Assembly: GCA_020442065.1 (NCBI GenBank)
Contig: JAGRKZ010000037.1
Location: 1 to 32,684 of the forward strand
Direction: 5' to 3'
DNA from: Bauldia sp.
GTDB lineage: Bacteria > Pseudomonadota > Alphaproteobacteria > Rhizobiales > Kaistiaceae
DNA length: 32,684 nucleotides
Part shown: one piece after another, positions 17,470-26,051 of the stretch
How positions within the stretch are numbered: the stretch's first letter is position 1
Layout: each line of letters starts with the position of its first letter
Notes under the pieces: model-generated
Database searches by the model: none
Told to the model about the DNA's origin: nothing
What the model saw: the letters and a program-made list of their open reading frames with translations, nothing else
Made by a program: the position numbers and the translations under genes

Positions 17470-20334
17470 TCAGCGCTCCGCGAAACCGCCGGACTGCAAG
17501 GCAGGCGCAATGGTTCGCGCGACCCGGAAACCCACGCTGTCGCGCGAAGATTCGGGAACCCGTCTGAAACGGAAAGCCACCCGAGTGTCTTCTTTCCCGG
17601 CACTGTTCCAGCCTGCGCCACGGACGACGCGCGTCTTGCATGCTGGCGAGGACGCAGCGGTTCCGTCCCGCGGCGCGCCCACATAGGATTCCGCGTAGCA
17701 GTCCTCGACCCATTCCCAGACATTTCCAGTGATATCGTGAAGACCGTACGCGTTTGCGGCATAGGATCCGACGATGACCGTCCTCTCGCCGCCGATGTTG
17801 GCCTTCGAGCGGTCGATGGACGGGCCGGTGGCATAGGGACCACTCAATCCCCCGCGGGCAACATATTCCCACTCGGATTCGCTCAGGAGCCGGTAGGTCC
17901 GGCCCGTCTTTCGCGACAGCCAGGCAACATACGACTGCGCCTGGCTCCAACTAACGTTGATCGCAGGATGCTGGCCGCGGCCCCATCCCTCGTCGTCGGG
18001 GCGATAGCCCTCACAGCCGCCGTCGGCGACACACGCGTCCCACTCGGTGAATGTCACTTCGAAGCGTCCGACGGCGAACTGCCCCTCTAAACGCACGTCG
18101 TGACGGGGGCCCTCGTCGTCCTGGTGGTCCGGGTCCGTATCTGCGGAGCCCATAGCGAAACTTCCGGCCGGAATGACAACCATCTCTGGGCAAGCCGCGC
18201 AATCTCGAAACGCCAACCCCGCTTCAAACACCCTTGCTTCCGGCGGGGACTCCTGCGGACCCGGTCCGTCCGCCGGCCAGGGTCGAACGGCGATGTTGAG
18301 CGCCTCGGCGTCCCCGAAGGTCAGGTAGCGCAGTTCATCGGGACCTGGCTCGTTGATGTAGCGGATGGCATCGGAAGTCAGCCCGATATCGCGAAGGAAT
18401 CCACCGACCACGGCGCTTGCCGCCGTGCTACCCTTGGGACGACTGCCGACCTTCTGCCAAGGTGCGTGGAATCCGATCGCGGCGCTTGTCCCCATATATC
18501 GCGGACGGCCCGCAAGCCATGCAATGGCGCACGCTGAATCGCATTCCCCGCGCTCGACCACCGTTCTCGCCTCGCTAATCCAGATCGCGCGCCCGATTTC
18601 CATCCCGGCGCTCAGGTCCCCACCGTTGCTGTTGAGTGATACGAACACGGGGGTGGTGCGGGCAGCCAGCAGCGCCTGCTTGAAATACAGATCATCGCCT
18701 GGCTCGATATCGCCGGTAATCGCGATCATGGTCACGATGTCACCGCCGAGCTCGCGGCAAGTCAGTCTCACTCGGATGCCGCCGCCGCCGAACTCCTGCA
18801 GTTCGCAGGTGCTCTGGGTTGCGTCGGAAACGGGCGTCTTAGGAGGGTCAGTGCGCCGATCCGGCGGAGGGGCAAGTTGCGTGCGCATCCGGGTTGCGCG
18901 GGAGACTGCATCTTCGTACCAAGGGTCGCCTGGCTTGCTCGTCGAGACGACGTGCTGGATATCGTCGAGGGCACTCCCGAGATCACCCTTGGCCTCGTAG
19001 GCCACGCCGCGCGCGAAATACGCGGCGGTGTATGCGGGACTCAGCGCGATCACTCGCGTGTAATCCGATATGGCTCGATCAAAGTCTCCAAGGCCCGCGG
19101 CATAGGCGAAACCGCGATTGAAGTACGCGTCGGCGTTATTGGGCTGAAGTCTGATACAATCTGTAAAGTCCGTAATCGCGCGAACGAACTCATCCTCCCG
19201 GGAAAGCGCAAGGCCTCGATAATAGCGGGCCTCGGCATCGGAGGGTGCCAAGCGGATCGTCGCGGTGAAGTCTTGCGCAGCCTTGGTGTATTGCTCGCGA
19301 TTGAAGTACGTCAGACCGCGATTGAAATATGCGCTAGCGAGGTTTTCCGGGCTTTCGTTGCCAGCCTCGATAATCCGGGTGCAAGCGACAGTCGCTTCCA
19401 GTGACGCTGCCTTTGCGCACGCCTCCCAGTCCTGGTCGCGCGAAGCGGCCGTCTCAACGAATGAGCCAAGGCCCTCGACGAAGGTAACGAGGGGGTCGCG
19501 GGCGGCAGCGCTCGGGCGAAACACATTGGACATGGCCACCACGAGCGGCCCCAGCGCTTCCGACCGGTCGATAGGATAGCTGATCGAGAAGCCCCGAATT
19601 GCGCCGCCGGCGGCGTGGTAGCGAACGTAGAAGCCCCTCCCCGGATCGGAACCGGTCAGGACGAACCAATCCGGCGTGACCTTCTGGTACGCGATATCCC
19701 GCCGGGCCTTCTGAGAAAGCTTCTGGTATAGGGCGTCGAGCGTTCTATCTGAAAACAGTGCCAGTTCGAGTTCGATCGAGCCATCAGCGGAAACGAACTT
19801 CCGTCGCATCGCATCCTCGGACGCAACCGGTGCCAATCGCGTCGTCGGCACGCCGTAGGTGATGCCGACCGCATAGTCGCGAAGGATCTTGAACCCCGCC
19901 TCGCCAATGGCGGCCCCGGCTTCCGCGGTCAGCGCGTCCCATGTGGCTTCGGTCGACGCCCCACCAAGACCATGCCGATGCAGGAAGTCTTCAAGCGCTC
20001 CCGCCGTCCGTGGACCCGGGACCCCATCGACCATCGCGTTGTAGTCACCGGTCCAGATCAGGAGGAACTGCAGCACTGCGATGTCGTTCATCTGCCCGGG
20101 CGGAATGGCCGTGGAAGGGGCGGCGGTTGGCGACTGTCGCGGCTGAGATGAAGGGGGTGACGACCGACGCCTTTGTTCCGACTGGCTGGCCGGAATACAG
20201 CCACGATTGACGTCAAAGACATGGCCCAAAGGACAGAGCTGCCGCACGCCTTCGTGAATGTGATTCACGCGCGCGCCAGCGGGCACGGATGTGCATGCCC
20301 ATACGATCAGGAATGCAGCTAACGCAGGACGCAC
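17470..20334 (-). CDS. large exported multidomain protein: PG-binding-like + TPR + ClpP-like (COG3904) + SUMF1/FGE-like domain
   Basis: Start set at GTG 20334, which begins a signal peptide (MRPALAAFLIVWACTSVPAG, cut near ARV); the open frame extends upstream but only as a shadow. Product 954 aa. In order: signal 1-21; Ser/Pro linker 49-80; peptidoglycan-binding-like segment 85-137 (YNAMVDGVPGPRTAGAL); unassigned 145-275; about four TPR units 333-468 (SAYFNRGLTYFNREQY, DAYFNRGFAYAAG, AAYFARGVAYEAKGD); ClpP/crotonase-like COG3904 segment 520-685 with VSLNSNGGDL (565-574), CDSAC (S600) and GFHAPW (H623); SUMF1/formylglycine-generating-enzyme fold 716-942 (PEMVVIPAGSFAMGS, WVEDCY, GFRVAR). The FGE cysteine pair is absent: GAGWNSAGKED stands where two cysteines are expected, so sulfatase activation is unlikely. 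Codon use looks less GC-biased than its neighbours. Function unknown; probably periplasmic. Confidence 0.82.
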   Translation of the reverse strand: MRPALAAFLIVWACTSVPAGARVNHIHEGVRQLCPLGHVFDVNRGCIPASQSEQRRRSSPPSSQPRQSPTAAPSTAIPPGQMNDIAVLQFLLIWTGDYNAMVDGVPGPRTAGALEDFLHRHGLGGASTEATWDALTAEAGAAIGEAGFKILRDYAVGITYGVPTTRLAPVASEDAMRRKFVSADGSIELELALFSDRTLDALYQKLSQKARRDIAYQKVTPDWFVLTGSDPGRGFYVRYHAAGGAIRGFSISYPIDRSEALGPLVVAMSNVFRPSAAARDPLVTFVEGLGSFVETAASRDQDWEACAKAASLEATVACTRIIEAGNESPENLASAYFNRGLTYFNREQYTKAAQDFTATIRLAPSDAEARYYRGLALSREDEFVRAITDFTDCIRLQPNNADAYFNRGFAYAAGLGDFDRAISDYTRVIALSPAYTAAYFARGVAYEAKGDLGSALDDIQHVVSTSKPGDPWYEDAVSRATRMRTQLAPPPDRRTDPPKTPVSDATQSTCELQEFGGGGIRVRLTCRELGGDIVTMIAITGDIEPGDDLYFKQALLAARTTPVFVSLNSNGGDLSAGMEIGRAIWISEARTVVERGECDSACAIAWLAGRPRYMGTSAAIGFHAPWQKVGSRPKGSTAASAVVGGFLRDIGLTSDAIRYINEPGPDELRYLTFGDAEALNIAVRPWPADGPGPQESPPEARVFEAGLAFRDCAACPEMVVIPAGSFAMGSADTDPDHQDDEGPRHDVRLEGQFAVGRFEVTFTEWDACVADGGCEGYRPDDEGWGRGQHPAINVSWSQAQSYVAWLSRKTGRTYRLLSESEWEYVARGGLSGPYATGPSIDRSKANIGGERTVIVGSYAANAYGLHDITGNVWEWVEDCYAESYVGAPRDGTAASSPACKTRVVRGAGWNSAGKEDTRVAFRFRRVPESSRDSVGFRVARTIAPALQSGGFAER

Positions 20335-20410
20335 GGTAGACCCAGCCCTCTGCTCAAAGGCAGGGTCGAGCCTATCATCTTCATCAGGATTGCAGAGTCG
20401 AAAACGACCA

Positions 20411-20454
20411 CCCGCAGGTGCTACTGCGGGCCGATCTAAATGGCGTAGATCGGC
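20411..20454 (-). terminator. tandem hairpins ending the mipA transcript
   Basis: Immediately after the mipA stop (minus strand) lie two stems: GCCGATCT/AGATCGGC with a 9-nt loop (20430-20454) and CCCGCAG/CTGCGGG with a 6-nt loop (20411-20430). Read in the direction of transcription, the second is followed by TGGTCGTTTTC, giving a moderate intrinsic terminator. It also insulates the downstream large gene, whose GTG start is 76 bp further on. Confidence 0.6.
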
Positions 20455-20456
20455 TC

Positions 20457-21239
20457 TTACCGGAAGAGGTTGAACTCGAGCTTGCGGCTGATGCCGATGC
20501 CGGCGAACCACTGGTCGCGGCTGCCATATTTGACGATCGGGCTGTCGCCCGCGTCGCCGATCAGCCGGTTCCACGAGCCGCGGACCTGGAGCCGGGTGCG
20601 CTCGTCGAGCCAGTAGTTGGCGGTCGCGGCGAGACCGGCGGTCTTGAAGCCGGCCTCGGGCTTGTACGCGGTCAGCATGCTGTTCCGCGACGCTTCCTTC
20701 TGGGTGACGCCGAAATAGGTCTCCATGTAGCCGTCCGAGGCCCAGCTCGTCCGCGGACCGAACAGCACCTCGAACCGCCGCGACATCGGCAGGATGACGT
20801 CGGCGCCGATCTCGCCGGTCTGGCCGCTGTAGCCGTTGAAGCCCTGCCGGGCGGTGGCGAAGACCCGGAATCGCTCGGTGCGGAAACCGCCGCCGATACC
20901 GGCCTCGAGCGCCCAGTCGATCTCCTTGGTGCCCTTGAGGCTCTTGTCGTCGGAGGGCGAGCGCTGGCCGTAGAGGTTGAACGAGGGATAGAGGAAGATG
21001 CCGCGCGTCTTGGCCACGGTCTGGCCGAGGCCCGGCAGAAAGAAGCGCCCGGCCTCGATGATCGGGAAGGGCACGAACATGTATTTGTCGGCGCCGGGAT
21101 ATTGCGGCGTGACGGCGCCGCCGATGCCGAGATTCATGAGATACTGAGGACCGGGCGAGGGCTCCTCGGCCGCCGCCGGACCGGCAACCAGCGCAAATGC
21201 AGCAAACAGCGGCGCGAGCCAGCGGTAAGGCCTGATCAT
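20457..21239 (-). CDS. MipA/OmpV-family outer-membrane beta-barrel protein
   Basis: The ATG at 21239 follows a GGGGG element at suitable distance and begins a signal peptide (MIRPYRWLAPLFAAFALVAG, cut near PAAAEE). Product 260 aa, typical for the family. Family features are the early PQYPGADKYMFVPFPIIEAG, the alternating polar/hydrophobic strands, the YMETYFGVTQKEA region and a C-terminal strand ending in aromatic-then-R (EFNLFR). MipA of E. coli interacts with the murein machinery; OmpV is a porin-like antigen. The family is broad, so role cannot be narrowed beyond an outer-membrane barrel. It is divergent from the SDR cassette. Confidence 0.88.
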   Translation of the reverse strand: MIRPYRWLAPLFAAFALVAGPAAAEEPSPGPQYLMNLGIGGAVTPQYPGADKYMFVPFPIIEAGRFFLPGLGQTVAKTRGIFLYPSFNLYGQRSPSDDKSLKGTKEIDWALEAGIGGGFRTERFRVFATARQGFNGYSGQTGEIGADVILPMSRRFEVLFGPRTSWASDGYMETYFGVTQKEASRNSMLTAYKPEAGFKTAGLAATANYWLDERTRLQVRGSWNRLIGDAGDSPIVKYGSRDQWFAGIGISRKLEFNLFR

Positions 21240-21397
21240 TCCCATCCCCCGAATGTGCCCCAATCCCCTTATGGGGCCACGCCCGTTAGGAAATGCTATA
21301 CGCGACTTTCCATCGAATCGCTCGCGAAAAATCCGCGAGAGCCGGAACGCCATGGTTAACACGCCAGGGCTCCCCGGCAATCATACGGAGGGGACAC

Positions 21398-22162
21398 ATG
21401 AAATACGGCGCCATCTACCCCAGTCTCAAGGGCCGCACCGTGCTGGTCACCGGCGGCGGCAGCGGCATCGGCGAATCGATCGTCGAGCATTTTGCCGCCC
21501 AGGGCTCCAAAGTCGGCTTCCTCGACATCAAGGAAAAGGAGTCGAAGGCGCTGGTCTCCCGGCTCCGGCGCAAGCGCCAGACCGTCCATTTCGAGCCCTG
21601 CGACCTCACCGACATCGACGCCCTCCGGGCCGCAGTCAAGGCGGTGCGGAAGGCGCTCGGGCCGATCACGATCCTCGTCAACAACGCCGCGCACGACGAG
21701 CGCCACACCATCGACGAGGTGACGCCCGAATACTTCGACGACCGCATCCGGGTGAACCTCAAGCACCAGTTCTTCACGATCCAGGAAGTGGTGCCGGACA
21801 TGAAGAAGGCGAAGAACGGCGCGATCGTCAACATGGGGTCGACGTCATGGATGGTCGCCTTTGGCGGGCTGCCGGTCTACACCGCGGCCAAGGCCGGGGT
21901 GATCGGCCTCACCCGCGGCCTCGCCCATGAGCTCGGCCAGCACAACATCCGCATCAACTCGGTGGCGCCGGGCTGGATCATGACCGAGCGGCAGAAGTCG
22001 CTCTGGGTCACGCCCGAGGGGCTGACGCAGCTGATGAAGGACCAGTGCCTGCAGCGCACGCTCGATCCGGCCGACATCGCCCGCGCGGTCTTGTTCTACG
22101 CCTCCGACGAGGCCTCGGCCTGCACCAACCAGAGCGTGGTGTTCGACGGCGGGTGGCTGTGA
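21398..22162 (+). CDS. short-chain dehydrogenase/reductase, probable sugar (aldose) 1-dehydrogenase
   Basis: The ATG at 21398 has a near-perfect GGAGGGG ribosome site. Product 254 aa, classical SDR length. Cofactor motif TGGGSGIG (18-25); D43 at the end of the second strand favours NAD; NNAA at 95-98; catalytic tetrad N120, S148, Y161, K165 (YTAAK). C-terminal FDGGWL is typical. The MKYGAIYPSLKGR start resembles rhizobial galactose-dehydrogenase-type SDRs. Together with the phosphohexomutase and aldose 1-epimerase downstream, oxidation of an aldose is the most likely reaction, but the precise sugar is not determinable. A generic 3-oxoacyl-ACP reductase label would be a poor fit to the context. 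Confidence 0.8.
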   Translation: MKYGAIYPSLKGRTVLVTGGGSGIGESIVEHFAAQGSKVGFLDIKEKESKALVSRLRRKRQTVHFEPCDLTDIDALRAAVKAVRKALGPITILVNNAAHDERHTIDEVTPEYFDDRIRVNLKHQFFTIQEVVPDMKKAKNGAIVNMGSTSWMVAFGGLPVYTAAKAGVIGLTRGLAHELGQHNIRINSVAPGWIMTERQKSLWVTPEGLTQLMKDQCLQRTLDPADIARAVLFYASDEASACTNQSVVFDGGWL

Positions 22163-22331
22163 GCGGCTGAGGGGCGGTAGGCGAATCGCGACGACGGGGC
22201 GCCGCCACGGGCGGTCGCACCCGCCGTCCGCCGCGCCGCGACTGCCAAGACCATTGCCGCGCCCATGACTTTGCGGCATGTCAGCGGGTACGAGCCGGGG
22301 CGCATCTCCGGCCAAAGGGAGGGGAGGCCAC

Positions 22332-23855
22332 ATGTTCCCGAAGCCGATTGTCGACCTCAAGCCCAACACCTACGCCTTCGAGGTCAACCCGCTGATCAAG
22401 CCGACCGGCTTCCGCGAATATGATGCGCGGTGGTGGTACGGGGTCCCCTCTTCCGACAAGGCGCCGGAACTCAACCTCATGGGCGTGACCGCCCTCGGCA
22501 TGGGCATCGGCACCTACCTCGCCGAGACCGGCGTCGCGCGGGAGGTCGTCACCGGCCACGACTACCGGGCCTATTCCGGGGCGATCAAGACCGCGCTGAT
22601 CACCGGCCTGATGGCGTCCGGCTGCCGGGTCTACGACATCGGCCTTGCGATGACGCCGATGGCCTATTTCGGCCAGTTCGCCCTCGACGTCCCGGCCGTC
22701 GCCATGGTCACCGCCTCGCACAACGAGAACGGCTGGACCGGCGTCAAGATGGGCTCGCGCCGGCCGATCACCTTCGGTCCGGACGAGATCGGGCGGCTCA
22801 AGGACATCGTCCTCAACAGCGCCTTCGACCTCAAGGGCGGCGGCTCCTACGTCTTCGTCGAGAACTTCGCGGAGCGCTACATCGCCGACCTCACCGCCCG
22901 GCCGAAATTCACCCGCAAGATGCGGGTGGTGGCGGCCTGCGGCAACGGCACCGCCGGCGCCTTCGCGCCCAAGGTGCTGGAGCGGCTCGGCGCCGAGGTG
23001 ATCCCGATGGACACTTCGCTCGACTACACCTTCCCGCGCTACAACCCCAATCCCGAGGACATGGAGATGCTCCATGCCATCGCCCACGCGGTGAAGGAGC
23101 ACAACGCCGACATCGGCCTCGGCTTCGACGGCGACGGCGACCGCTGCGGCGTGGTCGACAACGAGGGCGAGGAGATCTTCGCCGACAAGGTCGGCGTGAT
23201 GCTCGCCCGCGACCTCTCGACCCTCCACAAGGGCGCGACCTTCGTCGTCGACGTCAAGTCGACCGGCCTCTACGCCACCGATCCGGTGCTGATCAGGAAC
23301 GAGGTCAAGCCGGACTACTGGAAAACCGGCCACTCCTACATCAAGCGCCGGGTCAACGAGCTCAACGCCCTCGCCGGATTCGAGAAATCCGGCCACTATT
23401 TCTTCAACGCCCCGATCGGGCGCGGCTACGACGACGGCGTGGTCTCGGCCATCGCCGTCCTCGACATGCTCGACCGCAACCCCGGCAAGTCGATGGCCGA
23501 CCTCAAGAACGCCCTGCCCAAGACCTGGGGCTCGCCGACCATGGCCGCGCACTGCGCCGATGAGACCAAGTATGCCGTCGCCGAGGCCGTCCGCGACCGC
23601 TTCATCGCCATGAAGGCGAAGGGCGAGACCATCGAAGGCGGCCATGCCATCGCCGACCTCGTCACCGTCAATGGCGTCCGCGTCGTCGCCGACGACGGCA
23701 GCTGGGGCCTGGTGCGCGCCTCGTCCAACAAGCCCGAGCTGGTGGTGGTGGTCGAGAGCCCGGTGTCCGAGGCCCGCATGCGCGAGATGTTCAAGGTCGT
23801 CGACACCGCGCTCCGCGAGCAGTCGGGCGTCGGCGACTACAACCAGACGATCTGA
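22332..23855 (+). CDS. phosphomannomutase/phosphoglucomutase (alpha-D-phosphohexomutase superfamily)
   Basis: The ATG at 22332 is preceded by GGGAGGGGAGG. Product 507 aa, all four domains present. Phosphoserine loop TASHNENGWTGVKMG (127-141) with S129; metal loop GFDGDGDRCG (264-273) with the three aspartates; sugar loop EKSGHYFF; phosphate-binding loop VRASSNKPE (461-469), in which KPE replaces the common TEP. The N-terminal extension (MFPKPIVDLKPNTYAFEVNP) before GFREYDARW is longer than in AlgC-type enzymes but is a known subgroup feature. It interconverts hexose-6- and 1-phosphates. It follows the SDR gene by 169 bp, so it may have its own promoter, and is 14 bp before galM. Confidence 0.9.
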   Translation: MFPKPIVDLKPNTYAFEVNPLIKPTGFREYDARWWYGVPSSDKAPELNLMGVTALGMGIGTYLAETGVAREVVTGHDYRAYSGAIKTALITGLMASGCRVYDIGLAMTPMAYFGQFALDVPAVAMVTASHNENGWTGVKMGSRRPITFGPDEIGRLKDIVLNSAFDLKGGGSYVFVENFAERYIADLTARPKFTRKMRVVAACGNGTAGAFAPKVLERLGAEVIPMDTSLDYTFPRYNPNPEDMEMLHAIAHAVKEHNADIGLGFDGDGDRCGVVDNEGEEIFADKVGVMLARDLSTLHKGATFVVDVKSTGLYATDPVLIRNEVKPDYWKTGHSYIKRRVNELNALAGFEKSGHYFFNAPIGRGYDDGVVSAIAVLDMLDRNPGKSMADLKNALPKTWGSPTMAAHCADETKYAVAEAVRDRFIAMKAKGETIEGGHAIADLVTVNGVRVVADDGSWGLVRASSNKPELVVVVESPVSEARMREMFKVVDTALREQSGVGDYNQTI

Positions 23856-23869
23856 CCGGAGGCGCGGCC

Positions 23870-24886
23870 ATGACAGGCACCGAGGTGTTCGGCCACCTGC
23901 CCGACGGCAGCACGGTCGAGGCGGCGACGATCGCGGCGGGCGACCTCACGGTCAGCGTCATCACCTTCGGCGCGGTCATCCGGGACATCCGCCTTGCCGG
24001 GGTCGACCACCCGCTGGTGCTCGGCTTCGACGATCTCGACGGCTACCTCCACCACTCGCCCTATTTCGGCGCCGTGGTCGGCCGCTTCGCCAACCGCATC
24101 GGCCATGCCCGCTTCACGCTCGACGGCACGACCTACCAGCTGGCGGTCAACGAGAACGGCCGCACGCAGCTCCACGGCGGACCCGGCGGGTTCGGCCGCC
24201 GCAACTGGCGCATCCTCGCCCGCGACGCCGGCAGCGTCACCCTTGGCCTCGCCAGCGCCGACGGCGACCAGGGCTACCCGGGCCAGCTCGAGGCGACCTG
24301 CCGCTACGCGATCGAGGCGCCGTCGACGCTGTGTGTCACCCTCGAGGCCACGTCGGACGCCCCGACCGTCGTCAACCTCGCCCAGCACACCTACTTCAAC
24401 CTCGACGGCTCGGCCGACATCCTCGACCATCGCGTCCGCATCGACGCCGATGCCTACACCCCGACCGACGACGACCTGATCCCGACCGGCGAGATTCGCC
24501 CGGTCGAGGGGACGCCCTACGACCGGCGGACGCTGGCCCCGATAAGGCGGACCGTCGACGGCGAACGCTTCGGCTACGACATCAATTTCGTCGCGGCGAC
24601 CAAGCGGGCGGCCGCGCCCGCGCCCCGCGCCCGGCTCGAGGGCCCCGCCAGCGGCGTCGCCCTCGAGGTGTGGTCGACCGAGCCCGGGCTGCAGTTCTAC
24701 GACGGCGCCAAGATCAACCTCGCAGTCCCCGGCCTCGGCGGACGCCGTTATGTCCAGAACGGCGGCTGCTGCTTCGAGGCGCAGCTCTTCCCCGACGCCC
24801 CCAATCACCCGAATTTCCCCAGCGCGACGCTCCGCCCCGGCGAGACCTACCGGCAGGAGACCCGCTTCGCGTTTTCGAAGGCGTAG
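23870..24886 (+). CDS. galM: aldose 1-epimerase (mutarotase)
   Basis: Start ATG 23870 with GGAGG eight bases upstream. Product 338 aa. Active-site residues are in place: FANRIGHARF (73-82), LHGGPGGFGRRNW with H102, NLAQHTYFNLDG with catalytic-acid H173, and GGCCFEAQLFPDAPN with catalytic-base E303. The enzyme interconverts alpha and beta anomers of aldoses in the cytosol. Being tightly linked to the mutase and near the SDR, it likely supplies the beta-anomer for the dehydrogenase. No signal peptide. Confidence 0.93.
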   Translation: MTGTEVFGHLPDGSTVEAATIAAGDLTVSVITFGAVIRDIRLAGVDHPLVLGFDDLDGYLHHSPYFGAVVGRFANRIGHARFTLDGTTYQLAVNENGRTQLHGGPGGFGRRNWRILARDAGSVTLGLASADGDQGYPGQLEATCRYAIEAPSTLCVTLEATSDAPTVVNLAQHTYFNLDGSADILDHRVRIDADAYTPTDDDLIPTGEIRPVEGTPYDRRTLAPIRRTVDGERFGYDINFVAATKRAAAPAPRARLEGPASGVALEVWSTEPGLQFYDGAKINLAVPGLGGRRYVQNGGCCFEAQLFPDAPNHPNFPSATLRPGETYRQETRFAFSKA

Positions 24887-24887
24887 G

Positions 24888-24915
24888 GTCGCCGTCGCGG
24901 CGGGACGGCGGCGAC
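24888..24915. terminator. possible GC hairpin downstream of galM
   Basis: GTCGCCGTC and GACGGCGGCGAC form a stem with one bulged triplet right after the galM stop. There is no T-run on the plus strand. It may end or protect the SDR-mutase-galM transcript; the rest of the 126-bp convergent gap shows only further GC palindromes. Confidence 0.25.
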
Positions 24916-25012
24916 GAGACTCCGTTCTCCCGACCGGCGACGGCCGGCTCGCCGCCGGCGTCCTCTCCGGGGTGGCGTCCGCCATCGCGTTCCGGACCGA
25001 ACGGGCGCCGAC

Positions 25013-25588
25013 TCAGTGGACGCGCTCGCCGCGGTCGAGCTGGGCAAGGATCTGCGCCAGCCGCCTGGCGCGCGTTTCGGGGCGCTTGGCGGTGTGGAGC
25101 CGATGGTAGATCGTGAAGAGATTCCGGCGATCGAGCGTCTCGAAGAAGGCCTTGGCGGCCGGCATCGATTGGAGGGCATCGCGGATGTCCTCCGGGATGG
25201 TCATGGTGGCCGACCCTTCGTAGGCGTTGTCCCATCGACCATCGGCCTTTGCCGCCTCGACATGGGCGAGGCCCGCTGCCGTCATCCGCCCCTCCGCGAT
25301 GAGCCGGATCGCATGGTCGCGGTTCCTGGCCGACCAGTTCGACTTCTTCCTTCGCGGCGAGAGGCGCTGCAGGAACGAGGCCTCATCCAGCGACTGCTTC
25401 TGCCCATCGATCCAGCCGAAGCGGATGGCTTCGACCACGCAGTCCGTCCACGTCACCGACGGCGTGCCCGACCCTTTCTTGAAGATCTGCACCCAGACCC
25501 CGCCGCTCCGCTGATGATGGCGCATCAACCACGCGCCCAGCTCTGCGGCGTTCCGGAAGGCCATCAACTCCTGTTCGCTGTTGGCCAT
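25013..25588 (-). CDS. YdeI/OmdA-family protein
   Basis: Product 191 aa from ATG 25588. The motifs WTDCVVEAIRFGWIDGQK (47-64) and RLSPRRKKSNWSARNRDHA are the YdeI (bacteriocin-protection/OmpD-associated) family signature, and TIPEDIRDALQ with TAKRPETRARRLAQ completes the second part. The family is cytosolic with poorly defined function; E. coli and Salmonella members are tied to antimicrobial-peptide resistance. It is monocistronic on the minus strand, convergent with galM, and marks the left border of the AT-richer patch. Confidence 0.88.
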   Translation of the reverse strand: MANSEQELMAFRNAAELGAWLMRHHQRSGGVWVQIFKKGSGTPSVTWTDCVVEAIRFGWIDGQKQSLDEASFLQRLSPRRKKSNWSARNRDHAIRLIAEGRMTAAGLAHVEAAKADGRWDNAYEGSATMTIPEDIRDALQSMPAAKAFFETLDRRNLFTIYHRLHTAKRPETRARRLAQILAQLDRGERVH

Positions 25589-25685
25589 GGGTTGAGGCTA
25601 GCAGGGCCGAGACCACGTCGCGAGCGAGCGGACCAAAGCATTGCGCGGAGGCTTCAGCGAAGGCGTGCAAACCCCGGACGCTCAG

Positions 25686-25831
25686 CCCACCTACATTGCC
25701 GAGTTCGATTTCCGCTACAACCGCCGCACCAAGCTTGGCTTGCGGGACGCCATGCATACGGACGGCGCCCTGAAGGCATGAAAGGCAAGCGCCTCACCTG
25801 TCGGCGGATCGGTGAAACCGCGAATGACTAA
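25686..25831 (+). pseudogene. IS1595-type transposase C-terminal remnant, frameshifted
   Basis: In one frame 25686-25781 reads TYIAEFDFRYNRRTKLGLRD and on to GALKA-stop. The next frame continues GMKGKRLTCRRIGETAND to a stop at 25829. The FDFRYNRR and ALKG-KGKRLTYRR elements are the C-terminal end of ISXO2-like (IS1595) transposases. Loss of one base near 25775 (aaggcatg where aagggcatg is expected) would explain the break. The upstream catalytic part is absent and no terminal inverted repeats could be identified, so this is a decayed fragment. It marks past insertion activity beside the hicBA pair. Confidence 0.7.
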
Positions 25832-25975
25832 GCAGAAGGCGTGTCACCTTCCGAGGTGGTGCGGACGCAAGGCCGCGTTCGTACGATATCGTTATTGAGC
25901 CAAAAAGAAATTTAATAACAATGGACTAATTGGTACTCGCGCCAGTTTGGCAATTCAGCCATGCATCCATTCTGC

Positions 25976-26007
25976 TTGCTAGCGCGTTATCGCGCATGCA
26001 TATAGAT
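25976..26007 (+). promoter_or_regulatory. hicBA promoter: candidate hicBA promoter with palindromic operator
   Basis: A TTGCTA (25976-25981) and a -10-like TATAGA (26001-26006) flank a perfect inverted repeat GCGCG-TTAT-CGCGC (25982-25995) about 60 bp upstream of hicB. The 19-bp spacing is long, and CATATA at 25999 gives 17 bp with a poorer -10, so the exact promoter is uncertain. Placement of a palindrome between the promoter boxes is what one expects for an autoregulated toxin-antitoxin operon. Confidence 0.3.
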
Positions 26008-26051
26008 GTTGCGCACAGTCTGGAGCGGGGAGTGCGCGTAGGAGAAAAAGC

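Noticed and set aside
17470-20334. Diversity-generating retroelement target
   Set aside because: The SUMF1-type fold raised the idea, but no reverse transcriptase, template repeat or accessory gene is visible in the window.
20335-20574. Upstream extension of the large multidomain protein
   Set aside because: Would run through the mipA terminator and into its coding region, and would bury the signal peptide.
22281-23645. 454-codon minus-strand frame opposite the phosphohexomutase gene
   Set aside because: No recognisable domain; the plus strand carries all catalytic motifs of the mutase.
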